DNA from: Diabrotica undecimpunctata | Lineage: Eukaryota; Arthropoda; Insecta; Coleoptera; Chrysomelidae | DNA: 64,000 bases | NCBI RefSeq assembly: GCF_040954645.1 | Contig: NC_092803.1 | Coordinates: 84,926,417-84,990,416 of the forward strand | Reading direction: 5' to 3' | Shown: piece after piece, positions 21,068 through 33,152 of the stretch | Layout: the number at the start of each line of letters is the position of its first letter | How positions within the stretch are numbered: position 1 is the stretch's first letter | Program-made: the position numbers and the translations under genes | Notes under the pieces: generated by a model | What the model was told of the DNA's origin: nothing | The model's database searches: none | What the model saw: the letters and a program-made list of their open reading frames with translations, nothing else

Positions 21068-23651
21068 GAAAGTTCATAACAACCTGGGAAGCCATAAGTG
21101 AAAGATTGATTAAAGTAAATATGTGTCTTCACGGATATAAACTAACAATTATGGGCGTATACGCAATAAATAACGACGCACTAGCCAACGTAAAAGACGC
21201 ATTTTTTGAACAGCTTCACGAAGAAATATCGAAAATAAGTCAATCGCGGGAAATAATATTAATGGGGGATATTAACAGTAGAGTAGAAAGAAAAGATACG
21301 GATGAAATAGTAGGAACATACGGAGAAGACACCACGAACAACAATGGTGAAAGATTCATAGATTTATGCAACCAGAATCAATTCAGAATCTTAAATGGAT
21401 ACTTTCCACATAAACTGATACACAGCTATACATGGACTCAGGAAACACGAAACATAAAATCAATAATCGATTATATTGTAACAAAACAAAAAACCCGACT
21501 AAGAGTACAAGATGTAAGAGTTCAGAGAAGCGCAACATGCGGTAGAGATCACTATTTATTACGTTCAAAAATACACTTCCCAATCCGAAGACAACAGAGA
21601 GAAACACGCATAGACATAAACACAACAGAAAAGATACAGGAACGAAGATACAACATCAGAAGCCTAGATGAAGAAAGTACCCAAGACCCGTTTAAAAATA
21701 TATTGGATAAGAAGCTACAAATTCCCGCCCCCAAGAATATCGACCAGCTATATAAACATATAAAAAACTGTTTACACGAAGCAGCATTTGAAGCAATGGG
21801 ACACTACATAAAACCCAAGGTAAACAAACCATACTAGTGGGATAACGAAATAGAGGAAGAAATAAAATGTAAAAGACAACTATAGCAACAATATTCAAGT
21901 TCTAAATTATTACAAGACAAAATAAAATATAAGGAAAACAAGCAGAAGTACGAAGGAAAATCTCTAAGAAGAAGAACGAGTCTTGGGAAAGAAACTGCCA
22001 ACGAATAAATACTTATCTAGGAGGAACCAGAAACACATAAAGCTGGAAACTGATAAAAAAATTGACAAAAGAAAAGAATAAAGAAGTAATACAGAGCATA
22101 AAACCTGAAGACTGGGAAGAGTATTTCAAAGGACTTTTGGTAGAGAATAGAGTCGAATTTCAGAAACATAGAAATCAAAACCAAGATAGAATTTCAATAG
22201 TTGGCTCGCTAATAAGATTAACAACAGAGGAAATTAAAAATGTATGTAAACAGCTGAAGAGGAACTAAGCACCCGGACCAGGAGATATACCCGGAGAATT
22301 GTTTAAGTACGGATCGAACAAATTGTACGAATGTCTTCGACAACTTTTTCAAGAATGCATAAACATAAGCAAAATCCCTACGGAATGGAAGATATCATAC
22401 CTCAGCACTATACATAAAAAGGGTGATAAAAATAATTGTGAAAATTACCGAGGAATATCTGTAACCGGATCTATGAGTCGAATATATGGAAAGGTGTTAA
22501 ATAACCGAATCGAGAGAGAATGCAGAAGAACAAGCAGGATTTCGTACGGGTCGATCCACTATTGACCACATTTTTTCCTTAACCCAGATAATAGAAAAAA
22601 ACATGCAAGGAATCAAGAGATTCATATGTTGTTCGTCGACCTACGGAAAGCCTACGACAGCGTTCTACTGAAGAAGCTGTGGCAATCAATGGAAAGCACG
22701 AATATTAATATAGAATTAATAAAAGCCGTCAAAGTGCTATACAACCAACCAATAACAAAGATAAAAGCAGGGACACAAATAACAACAGGATTTATAACAT
22801 CAAAAGGATTGAAGCAAGGATGTTGCTTGTCTCCCACTTTATTTAAAATATACCTCGAAAGTGCTTTAAAAAGATGGAAACAAAAATGCAGGACAATGGG
22901 GATACCGGTCACCAATACTATGGTATATACGCTTAACTTTGCAGACGATCAAGTAATATTGGCTCAAGATTATGACGATTTAAACTATATGGCATGAAAA
23001 TTAATTGAAGAGTATGATATATGGGGTCTAGAAGTAAATAAAAAGAAAACCGAATACCTATGCATTGGAGCAGAACAAAAAGATCTCATATTAGACGATA
23101 ACACTACGATAAAGCACTGATGTGACTACAAATACCTAGGTATCACTATTTCACAAGATGGAACATTAGACAAAGCCATAAGAGAGGGAAATACGTCAGG
23201 GAGAAAAGCCATCACAATGTTAAACACCATTTTATGGGACCAATCCATCAGCAAAGAAAATAAAAAGAGGATATATGAGACTATAGTAAAAAGTATCAAT
23301 TTATACAGCTGTAAGGTATGGCCACTGAAAGAAAGAACACTGTCAACGCTGAAAGCGACGGAAATGGATTTTTGGAGAAGAGCCGCAGGAAGATCTAGAA
23401 GAGAAAGGATTACCAACGAACGCATTAGAGAAATAATGGGAATCAAACGAACAATCACAGATGACCTAACAACAAAACAACTTATCTGGTTCGGACACAT
23501 ACAAATAATGGACGAACAACGAATGCCAAAAGAAATACTAAAGTGCGAAGGAATAAATAAAGAACTGAGAGGGAGGGCCATAGAAGAAGATCTATGGAAC
23601 AACCGGTCTAAGTGGCGATTGGAAGTCGGAAAACGGCGGAGAACGTTATAA
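21068..23651 (+). pseudogene. RTE-like LINE endonuclease-reverse transcriptase, broken
   Basis: Endonuclease part 21106-21837 (VYAINNDA, MGDINSRVE, ERFIDLCNQNQFRILNGYF, IDYIVTKQK, RDHYLL) is an exonuclease-endonuclease-phosphatase fold lacking its N-terminus. TAG at 21835-21837 replaces a Trp. RT follows: APGPGDIPGELFKYG, NYRGISVTGSMSRIYGK, GFRTGRSTIDH, FVDLRKAYDSV, KGLKQGCCLSPTLFKIY, catalytic FADDQ (about 22945), and the tail LIWFGHIQIMDEQRMPK to 23651. Additional stops at 22266, 22997 and 23118 and frameshifts near 22540 and 22615. Belongs to the same broad group as the LINEs at 18805 and 60229. Confidence 0.87.
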
Positions 23652-23673
23652 ACCGACAAGTAGTAGTAGTAGT
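21068..23673 (+). mobile_element. RTE-like LINE with 9-bp target duplication and (TAG)n tail
   Basis: AGAGAGCAA at 21059-21067 and 23674-23682 flanks a plus-strand LINE that begins inside the endonuclease and ends AAACCGACAAG(TAG)n. It carries endonuclease C-terminal half, RT and tail in order. Confidence 0.85.
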
Positions 23674-23682
23674 AGAGAGCAA

Positions 23683-23884
23683 AAAAATGGTAATTGTATG
23701 TAAATGTATCAAACAATTTAAAAGTGCACTGTTTATAATTGCAATACATTTCTACTAAGTAAGAAGTAGTTTATTTAAATCCATACAATAAAGGGAACTA
23801 CCCCTTAATGGAAATACACCAAAAGTCGAAAGAATAATCTGAAGTGAATATACCTAATTACTTGTACCCAGCCGAAATATTTAT
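23683..23884. other. Continuation of the BEL/Pao-side sequence
   Basis: AT-rich; AATAAA at about 23787. No gene. Confidence 0.35.
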
Positions 23885-25216
23885 TCAGCTATACTTAGAC
23901 GGTGTTAGAGAAACCCTGCCAGTTTCCAATAATTTCTTTGTCTTTTTTAGCCTTTGGAAAATAGTTATATTACTTGTGTGGTGTATATATGAGACCCTCA
24001 ACATAATTCGGTAGCACCACATTTCAAATCGTTTTATGGCATCTTCTGTAATGCTCCAGCTTTCCACTCCATAGAGGAGGACACTAAAGACGTAACATAA
24101 GAATTCTTATGCGTATATTGATACTTAAAGATAAGTTGCAGAGAATCTTCCTAAGACTGTTAAAAGAGCTTCTGGCTTTTTAAATACGAGTTTTTATTTC
24201 GTAGCTGTGATTTCAAGTATCCTTAATATTGCAGCCCAAATAGCATATTTTTTTCACTCTTTCTAATGGTGTATCGCCTATTTAATTTGAGCGTTTATGT
24301 TAATGTTCTTACTAATGATCGTTATTTTTGTCTTCTTGCAATTAAGTTTTAGGCCGTATTTGTTACATGTTTCTACAATGTTATCCATCACCCTTTGGAG
24401 CTCCTGCGTACTACCTGCCAGCAACACTGTATCGTCTGCATATCTAGTCTTGTTTATAAGTTGGCCATTTACAGCAATTCCATCTTCTGATTCGTCCAAG
24501 GCCTCTCTAAAGACGTTTTCAGAGTATATGTTAAATAATGCCGGTAACAATATGTAACCTTGTCTAACTCCTTTTTCGACTGTGAAGATCTCAGACAGTT
24601 CATTTTCTAATCGCACTGTTGCTTTTTGTTTGAGATCAGTCTTATATCCTTACCATCAAGCACTGATGTTTTTAGAATATCGATTAGTTTTCCATGTGGG
24701 ACTTTATCAAATGCCTGCTCGAAATCAATGAAACATGCATACACATCGCAGTTGACATCTCTGGCTCTCTGTATTAGAACTTGCAAACTAAAAAGTGCTT
24801 TCTTCGTTCCGAGTCCTGCTCTGAATCCAAATTAAACTTCACTCTGGTGTTCTTCTAATTTGGTGTATATGCGCGAGTGAATGATAGTAAAGAGTACTTT
24901 AAGTACATGGCTCATAAAACTAATTAATTTATGTTCTTCACATTTTCTAGCGTTGGCTTTTTAGGAAGTGGAATGAATATTGATAGTAGCCAGTGTTTTG
25001 GTAAATAACCAGTCTCGTAGATGTTGTTAAATAGCTTCGTAAGAGCTGTGTTTGGTGTAGCTTTAAAATTTCACCATGCACCTCATCAGGTCCTGGTGAT
25101 TTCCTATCTTTAATCCGCTTAATGGCCATAGTTACTTCTTTGTTTGTTATTTCTGGGCCGTATGGATTGTTTATTTCAATCGGACTTCGTGCTGCATATT
25201 GGAATAATTCTTGCAT
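23885..25216 (-). pseudogene. LINE reverse transcriptase fragment (minus strand)
   Basis: RT fingers at 24947-25216 (MAIKRIKDRKSPGPDEVHGE), then pieces around 24650-24840 encoding an FEQAFDK-like segment, then 24278-24616 with VEKGVRQGYILLPALFNIYS, the catalytic TRYADDTVLLA intact, and KYGLKLNCKKTK; the tail piece is at 23885-24067 (WCYRIMLRVSY). Different family from the FADDQ LINEs. Several frameshifts and stops. No target duplication identified. Confidence 0.82.
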
Positions 25217-25699
25217 ATATTCTAAGAGAATATTAGGAAATAAAAAAACAAGGTTGTAAAAGTACGCTGGTAGAAATACTTTTATAGGTTATTCGTTTTA
25301 AACCAAGAATTTAAAAGAACTTGAAACAAAGTAAATCAAACCAGTGGAGACAAGAACGGCAGTGGTAATCGAAAAAGGAAGGTGCTCAAACTACAAAAAG
25401 TAAAGAATGTTAAAGGAGCTGGTTCCTGAAGAAGTACAGACAGTGATAAAAAAACAAGGACACGTTGGCAAGTAGGTATATTTTATAGAATAATTATTGA
25501 AGTGAAAAGGCAGTTATAGGAATGGATCTTAACATGTTTGTACAAAAATAAAGATATGAATTCCCATATATTTTAACGTATAAGTGTGGAACTCTGGGTT
25601 TAAAAAAAATAGCAGTATCGGAAAACACCTAGTGATTCATCTAAACCATTTTAATGTACATTCTGGGATGGCTACAATAATGGCATTTAACAGGATGTG
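25217..25699. other. Gene-free stretch
   Basis: No recognised coding or repeat structure. Confidence 0.4.
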
Positions 25700-28160
25700 G
25701 GGGAGAAGGGGGCACTTTTGAACGTGGGATGGATTTGAACAATTTAAATTTCCCTCTTATAAGCACCGCAATATTAGTAATTTTTGTTATACGTTGCTAA
25801 CTACATTTATACTACTAGTGTGAAGTTGCATGAGCGATTGTTGTTGTGTCTACAAACCTAACAACGAAAGTGAGGTTTTTGGTATTTAAACGCATCTGTG
25901 TGTAATTTTGGTTGTAAGGATAATACAAGCAAAAGATTTGGAACTGGGTAGTGTTACTACTAACTAACCCCAAATTTTCTAAAATTATTACAACTCACCA
26001 AAATTTAAAATCTGTAGGTGCGGGGCACATTTAAACAACAGGAATCACTTTTGAACTTTGTTCAAAGGTGCCCCATTACTGCAAGCTACATTAGGAAAAA
26101 TTAAAATTAATGTTAAATGTGAATTTTTAGGAACTGAAATGGTACGTACATACAAAAGAAAATGTGCAAAAGTGCCTCCAACTGAAGATGATATTCAAAA
26201 TGCCATACAAGCAGTGGATAGTGGCATGAAACTTCGTACGGTTGCTGCAACGTATGGAATTAAACATACGAATTTATTTTATAGAAGAAAAAGGAAACAG
26301 GAACGAGAAAGGGCAGAACAAAATGGTGTAGTTTATAATGATCTATCGAATGATTCAAGTTTGTATTCTACTGGTCAAGTTTTAAATAACTGAAGAAGAC
26401 CTATTAGTAAGTTATATAATAAAATCTTATTTAACCGTAATTTATAAAAATAAATTACGGTTTAACATACACCCAAATTAGAATTTTGCCTTATGATTAT
26501 GCAAAAAGACTGAACAAACCTATATGCACCAATAAAGGGGATGCCAATAAAATTGCTGGTATAGACTGGCTGAAGTGTTTTAAAAACAGGCACCAAAATT
26601 TGACATTGAGAAAACCCGAAAAGACCAGCCTTAGCCGAGCTACCAGTTTTACAAAAGAAAATGTTGGGACATTGTTTGACCATTATGAACCCACGATTTC
26701 ACACCTGGCAGCATCTATAACTTAAACGAAACTGGTATCAACACTGTGCTGCAAGCTCCAAACATTGTAACGCAAAAGGGAATCAAACAAGTTGGGCAGA
26801 TAGTTTCAGCAAAGAGAGGCACTCTGATCACTATTTTTTGGGACAACTAATGCATTAGGAACTGCTGTGCCTCCGGTGTACACAGTGTTCTTCTGATTTC
26901 CCAATTTTAATATTGATGAACAATCACAAAACTCATTGTTCTCTTGAATCCATAATGTTTGTACGTGAAAATGGTATAGTATTAGTTACTTTTCCATCCC
27001 ACACCTCACATCGCCTTCAACCGCTAGATGTAGCGATTTATTCGTCGTTTAAATCAAAACTTGCCATTACTATGAACGAATGGATGATAATGCATCCTGC
27101 TCGAGCAATTACCATACATGACTTAGAAGCTATTACAAACACTGCATATACTTCTTCATTTATTATAAAGAATATAGTTGAAGGTTTTAGAAAAACGGGC
27201 ACTTGGCCCCTAAACCGTCTTGTATTTTCGGATGACCATTTTGACTGTGCTTTTGTTACTGACCGGCCACCGCCAGGAAATAATGTAAACGACTCATCAG
27301 AAGCTGTTCTATTTACATCAACCCCAGTAGAATACGAAATTTAAGTTGTTCCATCTACATCAACCGCAATAACACCTGAAATTCTAGGCTAGGACCTTTC
27401 CCAAAGGCTGCTACGAGATAAAATATTAGAGCACGAAAAAAGGGTAAATCTAGAGTTTTAACAGAAACACCAGAAAAAGACAAAATTGAAGAAGAAACTC
27501 AAGCAAGAGAACAAAAACAACACAAGGTGCAAGCAAATAAGATGAAAAGAAACATTTGGAAGACTACCCCTACTACTAAGAAGAATGCGGAGTTATCACA
27601 AAGTGAAACTTCGGAATCCGATGAAGAAATCGTTTATGCTAGTTCAGATGAATCGGAGGACTTTACAGAAATTAACAAATATGAACAGAATGACTATATT
27701 TTTAGTGAAGTTTGTTACAAAGAAGCTGTGTAATTATTATGTGGGACAGATCACTGAAATATTTTCTGTGGATTCAGAGTTTGAAGTTAAATTTAAAAAA
27801 AAAATTAGGGGTAAAGGGACAAGTTCAACTTTTCACTTTCCAAAAACGGAGGATATTTCGATAGTCTCCATTGAAGATGTAGTTTTAAAATTACAACCTA
27901 TAAACAATTCAAATTATAGCACTTGCAGAATGCAATCATTTATTTCTTTCAAATTTGATGAATAATTACAATGTAAATTAAAACTTAATAGTGTCTTGTT
28001 TGAATGTATATACCTTAGGCACTTAGGTACTTATTGTGTTTTTTCACATTTGTATATTTTACTGTGTCCTTTCAATAATAAACTGTATTTTTTGGTTTGA
28101 TTTCAAAGTATTTTTAGTTCCTTCAAATGAGCCCGTTCTTAATTCAAAGCTACCCATATT
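25700..28160 (+). mobile_element. Degraded pogo-like DNA transposon (pogo-1)
   Basis: Left terminus GGGGAGAAGGGGGCACTT (25700) resembles the terminus of the intact pogo element at 39142 (GGGGAGACCGGGGAGAG). Further copies of the GGGGCAC-TTTGAAC motif lie at about 26020 and 26045-26075, one pair facing each other. The transposase follows on the plus strand. The right end is uncertain: a weak match CTTCAAATGAGCCCGTTCTT lies at about 28119-28138. Confidence 0.65.
26139..27964 (+). pseudogene. Pogo-like transposase (psq helix-turn-helix plus DDE_1), broken
   Basis: ATG 26139 begins MVRTYKRK with a psq-type helix-turn-helix (DIQNAIQAVDSGMKLRTVAATYGI). Middle region 26486-26725 carries the CENP-B-like DNA-binding end (GIDWLKCFKNRHQNLTLRKP). 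The DDE domain is split: FNLNETG-like region about 26720-26745, MNNHKTH at 26916 (Asp expected where the second Asn is), and SHRLQPLDVAIYSSFK (third Asp) near 27020. Continues TGTWPLNRLVFSDDHFD, and a C-terminal YYVGQITEIF...SIEDVVLKL module (27735-27890) shared with the intact pogo transposase. Multiple frameshifts and stops; inactive. Confidence 0.85.
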
Positions 28161-28789
28161 AGGAGCATTTTTGAACATTTTCCTTATATGTAAAGTTAAT
28201 TTTTTTTTATATTCAGATAATTTCTTGGAAAGTTTGATAGACAATATTACATTATTAGATGTGCTAATGTTGTTTGCGATACGTAAAATAAATAATTTTA
28301 GGCAAAGTAAGTTTGCCTCCCCTATTAAAATTGCATTAGGGAGAGAGAAATTTGCATCTTAGTGATATTTTTGTTAAGTGTTCATTGTTTTATAATACAA
28401 TACCTAATTTTTATTACTCCTAAGCAAACACCACGCGTTCATTACGTAAAAGTATAATATTTATACATATATCTAATATATACAGGATAAACTTGTATTG
28501 AATTTATGATAAAATTAACATACGCGCTTAGATTTATCTTCGAGCATTGTTTGTTGCTTAAGATATACGACGTATATTAGAATAAAATACCATAATGTGT
28601 AAGACAAATATTGAATTTATTGAGCCCTATATTTAAAAAATAAGAAATAAACCGAATTTAAAAATTCTATGAACTAATACTGTTCGTTTACTATCTTTAA
28701 TATCTTGTTCATTAGAAAAGCTGAAATAAAAAACAAACCCGCGCGGATGATAAACGTCAATTGCCGTTTAGGTACTTCAATTTCAATTA
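28161..28789. other. AT-rich, gene-free
   Basis: No recognised feature; 28036-28362 is open by chance and low-complexity. Confidence 0.4.
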
Positions 28790-28804
28790 GGGTAGAGACT
28801 CCGG

Positions 28805-30221
28805 TTAGCATATTCGCCGTTCCCACAACGTACGGCATGGGAAAATAAATACGAACCTCCGATTGGTCCTAATTTAAAAGTCATTTACGAGTCACCCTAA
28901 CTTGAAATTTTTATGTTTTTATGAAAGATATTCTAAATCTCTCCTTTACAAAATGCTTCTATTTAAAAGTAGGAATGACTTTTCTGTAGAGAAGTAAGTT
29001 GATACACCATACGTATATATAGTTAAAAGTTTACAAGAAGAACAAACAGTAGACATTAGAGGAGTAAGTACCTGTAACTGTACTTCAAGAAAAATATGTA
29101 AACAATCATCTGCCTCAATATTTACACTTGAAAATAATATAAAACTGCATACAATTTGGTGTGTATAATTACCAAGAGAGATACGCTATATATAGCTAAT
29201 GGTATTCAGCCGCCACCAGAATAGCGTTGCTCATTGGAAAGACCATGGAAACGATGCTGATTCTGAAGAGCCTCAAACTCTTTCTAACCAAGAATTAACC
29301 CAATTAGAAACTCTCTTTGGTTTTGGTTTCTGATTTCTACGCTTTTGGAAATTACAGTGAAGTAGAGCAAAAAATAAGTGAACTTAACAAGTAAGTCCTG
29401 GTCGGCCAGCAGAATCTCGACTTACTATAAAGGCTTTACGGCCACACAACTATACAACTTTCGGATATTTATCTCCTAGAAAAAGAAAGGCTCCTCATAA
29501 TTTGAAAAGTTCTGTATATGGTAGTAAATTATTGAATATGATAAAACGAGCAAAAATGTAACACAAATATAAATTTTGACTCTACCTAAATAAAAAGAAT
29601 ATTTAAAAATTCCCTTTATTTACAGCAGCAGTATTAGTACTGTAGGCGTCAGAGACTTAATATTTCCTCAATTCTATGCTCCGTTTTTTAAACTAAAGAT
29701 GCCAAAATCTAAAAGTTTTCTAGTCCTCTTCAGTTTTGCTAACCGGGCGAAATTGATTTTTTTTGTTTTTGTTTCACTTATTTTCTAACTCCAAAAAAAA
29801 AACTTTAAAAATTTCTATATTTTTCCAGTAAAATTCAGTGGTTAAAATCCAGATATTAATATTTTTCCAAATTTGATATTTTTCGGTATAACAGAATGGC
29901 TAAACTAAAAAAAAACATTATTACACATGATTAGTCTTGAGCTAGTAATAGACAGTTTGTTAAACAATGAACATGGTATTCCCTTCAAATTGCCCCGTTT
30001 ATGAAAAAATATCATATTTGGAAAAAATCCACCCCATACCACTGAATTCTACATAAAAAATTAACTGTATACTAAGAAAATTTGAAACAAATGCCCATTA
30101 TAAATTTATAAATGACTTACTGTGGCCTAGCCAAATTGTATTTGGCGCCAAATCATAATATCCCCATGCTATATTTATCACCAATCCCAGGGCCGTATGT
30201 ACTTGGCCATTCTATACGTAG
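28805..30221. other. No supported gene
   Basis: AT-rich. A short stretch near 29395-29555 reads PGRPAESRLTIKALRP and onward to a stop without interruption, with coding-like composition, but I cannot assign it. Confidence 0.35.
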
Positions 30222-30301
30222 TGGGATTAGCGAGTATGCCTCCGGTTATGGCCACTATACGAGTTATGGCCACCTGATATATTTATTTCTATTATTAAGG
30301 T

Positions 30302-30600
30302 CCATTCGCTTAGCTCGGGCATATTTTGACAGATTCATAGTCGGAAACCTACAACACAAAATTTCCCAGTTCTCAGTATTAATAGCTCAAATATAGTACT
30401 ATTGCAGACTTCTTCCTTTGAAAAAGAAGAATTATTCTAAATAGTGGAAGTGTATTATACTAAACACATAAAATTTTCCCTGTATATTTAAAATATAATA
30501 TATTTGAGTTGTAACAATTTAACATATTTTAGTAAATATTTGTATTATTCGCGTTGTTTATTTTATTTCATATAGTTTTATTATTTTTGTTTAATTCTTT
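30302..30600 (+). repeat. Repeat family X, left part
   Basis: Matches the reverse complement of about 6240-6570 over its length (for example CATTCGCTTAGCTCGGGCAT and TATTCTAAATAGTGGAAGTG). Confidence 0.8.
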
Positions 30601-31004
30601 TGTTAGTTTTATTTCGAATTTTATTATTATGGATATTCATAGTTTTCCATTTGTTCTATCAGCTAATGCGTTGGTAAGTTTTTCTTTAATAAATATGATA
30701 AAATGTTCTTTAAAAGTTAATATTTTTATATGAGTAAGGATGCTGTTAAATTACAAGGTAATGAAACTGCACAAAAGTTTATTAAAAATGCAGAATGAAA
30801 CCCTGTTGAGGTGAGTTTATCATTAAAATGTATTTATCGAATTATGTAAATGTTACAAATTGTTAATAACAAAAACATTTCAGTTAACATCCAAATGTCT
30901 GAAAGTCTCAGGAAAAAGTGTGAGTAAATATTAAGTTGGGACTACCTTCACTTTTTATATATAAAAAAAAACGGGTGTGGCAGTCCAGTGGGACTACCGG
31001 TAGA
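30601..31004. other. Possible exon-like sequence in family X
   Basis: ATG at about 30631 starts MDIHSFPFVLSANAL and meets GTAAGT, a good splice donor; a second open piece near 30735-30810 ends at GTGAGT. Too short to identify. Confidence 0.25.
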
Positions 31005-31740
31005 AGTTATACTTCTATACACGCGTTCGCCGTTACAAATTTTTATGGGAGTCAATCTGCACAATCATTACATATGTAATGCTATAGGTAAGAGAGAGCA
31101 GAAAGAGAAATAGAATTAGGTATATAGGTATATGGTGCATCGTTTGCTATATATAAACAACATTTGACTTGTAATAGGGGGATTTCATCAAAATATAATA
31201 ATATTTTGATGAAAATGTATATTTTTATTTTCATATGTATGAAAGGAGTTGAATGCACAAAAATTTGTTTACACATACTCTGCAGTAAAATTCATTGTTT
31301 ATTTTGTTATTAATATAAAAATACAATACAATACACTGCCACATAATTCAATATTATAATACAATACAAATTAAAATGCAATATTCATAAGTATTTAAAA
31401 ATGACAATATACATAACTTACTTACGCATATGTTTAATATACGCATATAACTTCAAAAACTGAGCAATGAATCGCTGAATTTTCCATTACTTACACTCCA
31501 TTAAAAATTTGTAAAATCGTTATTTTTATATAGATAAACAAAAGTATCATTTTTAATCCTACCCTATTATCGAATTTTTCGTTTCCAATAAAAATTTTTT
31601 AAAAACAAATTTTTTTTGGAGCGGGTTAGAGTATTTTTTATATACACCTGTTTGTAAAAATTTGTTCAAAATACATTTTATTGTTTTAAACACAGTAATT
31701 AATATTTTTAAATATTTTTCCACAAAAAAAAAAAAATTTC

Positions 31741-31790
31741 CTCACCGTGACATGTTAGCACATTGCCGTGACCAGAATTCGAACCTGGGT
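31741..31790 (-). pseudogene. tRNA-like segment (T-arm plus acceptor-stem minihelix)
   Basis: The minus strand contains a B-box-like GGTTCGAATTC with a five-pair T stem (CCAGG/TCTGG), closed outside by GCCGTGG pairing with TCACGGC and followed by A. That forms a seven-pair acceptor-like helix directly stacked on the T arm, without D and anticodon arms. Not a normal tRNA. Confidence 0.35.
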
Positions 31791-31925
31791 TACCACGGCC
31801 ATAACAACTCGGATTATGTTGTAAATTTTCATTTTATTTTAAAATTTAGCATTTTTGCGTATATTACATATATTTAATAAAATTAACGTGGGGTTTTTAA
31901 ATATTTCAAAAATAAAAAAAGAAAT

Positions 31926-32000
31926 TCATATTGAGATTCGAACTCACATATACCAGCGTATGAACCAAACACGTAAAATATTTGCCAATTAGACATGACA
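31926..32000 (-). pseudogene. tRNA-like pseudogene segment
   Basis: The minus strand has TCTAATTGGCAAA (D-arm/A-box-like), a possible anticodon arm CGTGT-TTGGTTC-ATACG, and TGAGTTCGAATCTCA as T arm. The acceptor stem is not well paired. Probably a decayed tRNA-derived sequence. Confidence 0.35.
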
Positions 32001-32147
32001 CAAACGTATTTCAAAATTGACAGTTCTCGGTCATACAGTGATTTATTGAGATTATTATTTTGAAATACAAAAGTCTAAAATAATTATGAACATTTAATAA
32101 ATAATACAAAACATATCACATAAATAATAATATTAATAAATATTATA

Positions 32148-32154
<7 letters not shown>

Positions 32155-32217
<63 letters not shown>
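32155..32217. repeat. (TA)n microsatellite
   Basis: About 63 bp of TA inside the inverted-repeat element. Confidence 0.95.
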
Positions 32218-32223
<6 letters not shown>

Positions 32224-32537
32224 ATATATATACAAAAGGAACATTTTTATTCTCGAGAGAGGAAGAGAGAGAAAATATATCTTCTGTCTCTCTCTCTTAC
32301 TCATTATCTTACATATGTAATGATTTCACCGATTCACTCACGTACAAATTTTCAACGTGGAGCGCGCGTATAGAAGTATAACTTCAAAAATATATTTTAT
32401 AAAAAAGTTAGACCAATTTAGATTATATAGTTAAGTTGCGCCAAATGTAGGCAACCAACTTAAAGTTTTTGGTAGCATTTAGCTTGAGTTTCTTTAGAAT
32501 AGTTTCAATAAACGACTAAAGTTTAATATTATCGTGT

Positions 32538-32863
32538 TGTAACAAATCTCCTAAGTGTATGCAACCTGTGTTGTGTATGTTGCCTACCCTGTAGGTCGCT
32601 CTGCGTTCTGTATTATTGGTGATGTTGCCATGCGTCCTACTAGAAAAAGGCCATACGGATTATTAGTTTTTTTGACTAAAGAGGTTATAACGCTTCATGT
32701 TTTGTTTTTTATCTAAGTCTTGTTAAACTTCAGTTTGTTCATGTAAGAACAGTGCTAAATAAATACCTGTTAACATTGAAACTTCATTCTTTTCCTAAGT
32801 AAAAATAATTGAACGAACTCAACGATAATTAAAAGGGAAAAATAACAACATACCCCCCTTACA
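32538..32863 (+). repeat. Gypsy-2 5' LTR
   Basis: 326 bp, TG...CA termini; alignable along its length to 37628-37978. It lacks two small duplicated segments present in the 3' LTR. Confidence 0.94.
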
Positions 32864-32865
32864 AA

Positions 32866-32883
32866 TTTGCGCCCAACATGGGG
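32866..32883 (+). promoter_or_regulatory. Gypsy-2 primer-binding site (mutated)
   Basis: TTTGCGCCCAACATGGGG two bases after the LTR; the usual form would begin TGGCGCCCAACGTGGGG, so the CCA-complementary TGG has changed. Confidence 0.65.
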
Positions 32884-33152
32884 CATTATTTTTCTTTTGC
32901 GAAAGTTAAGTTCAGTGTTACTTAATTGTGTGTTTCGTTCGGAAGTGAACAAAATCTGTTGTGGACACTGGTTGGTTGTGGACCTCAACCGTAGTAAAAA
33001 GACTTCAGAAGTGGACACTGGTTTGTTTTCAGTTTCGCAGTATTAGTAAAGACTTTAAATCGGTATTAGATACTGTTATCTCAGTTCTCTACGCGATTTA
33101 CTCTTTCGATAAACTGTTTATGTTTCTTCGATCAGGAAATAAAGTTACAAAC

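Larger units (their letters stand above)
31005..32384. mobile_element. Inverted-repeat element (~1.4 kb) with tRNA-like inserts
   Basis: Ends are long imperfect inverted repeats: GAAGTTATACTTCTATACAC at about 31007 faces its reverse complement at about 32365-32384, and the similarity extends about 80 bp inward to ATCATTACATATGTAA. The interior has no transposase, two tRNA-like segments on the minus strand and a (TA)n tract. Target duplications are not clear. A non-autonomous DNA transposon is the simplest reading. Confidence 0.6.

Noticed and set aside
23126..23749. 207-codon minus-strand open frame
   Set aside because: It is the antisense shadow of the plus-strand LINE RT, which has clear motifs.
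29395..29560. Possible host exon
   Set aside because: Coding-like composition over about 50 codons but no splice context, start or recognisable domain.
31741..32000. Functional tRNA genes
   Set aside because: One lacks D and anticodon arms and the other lacks a paired acceptor stem, so neither is a usable tRNA.
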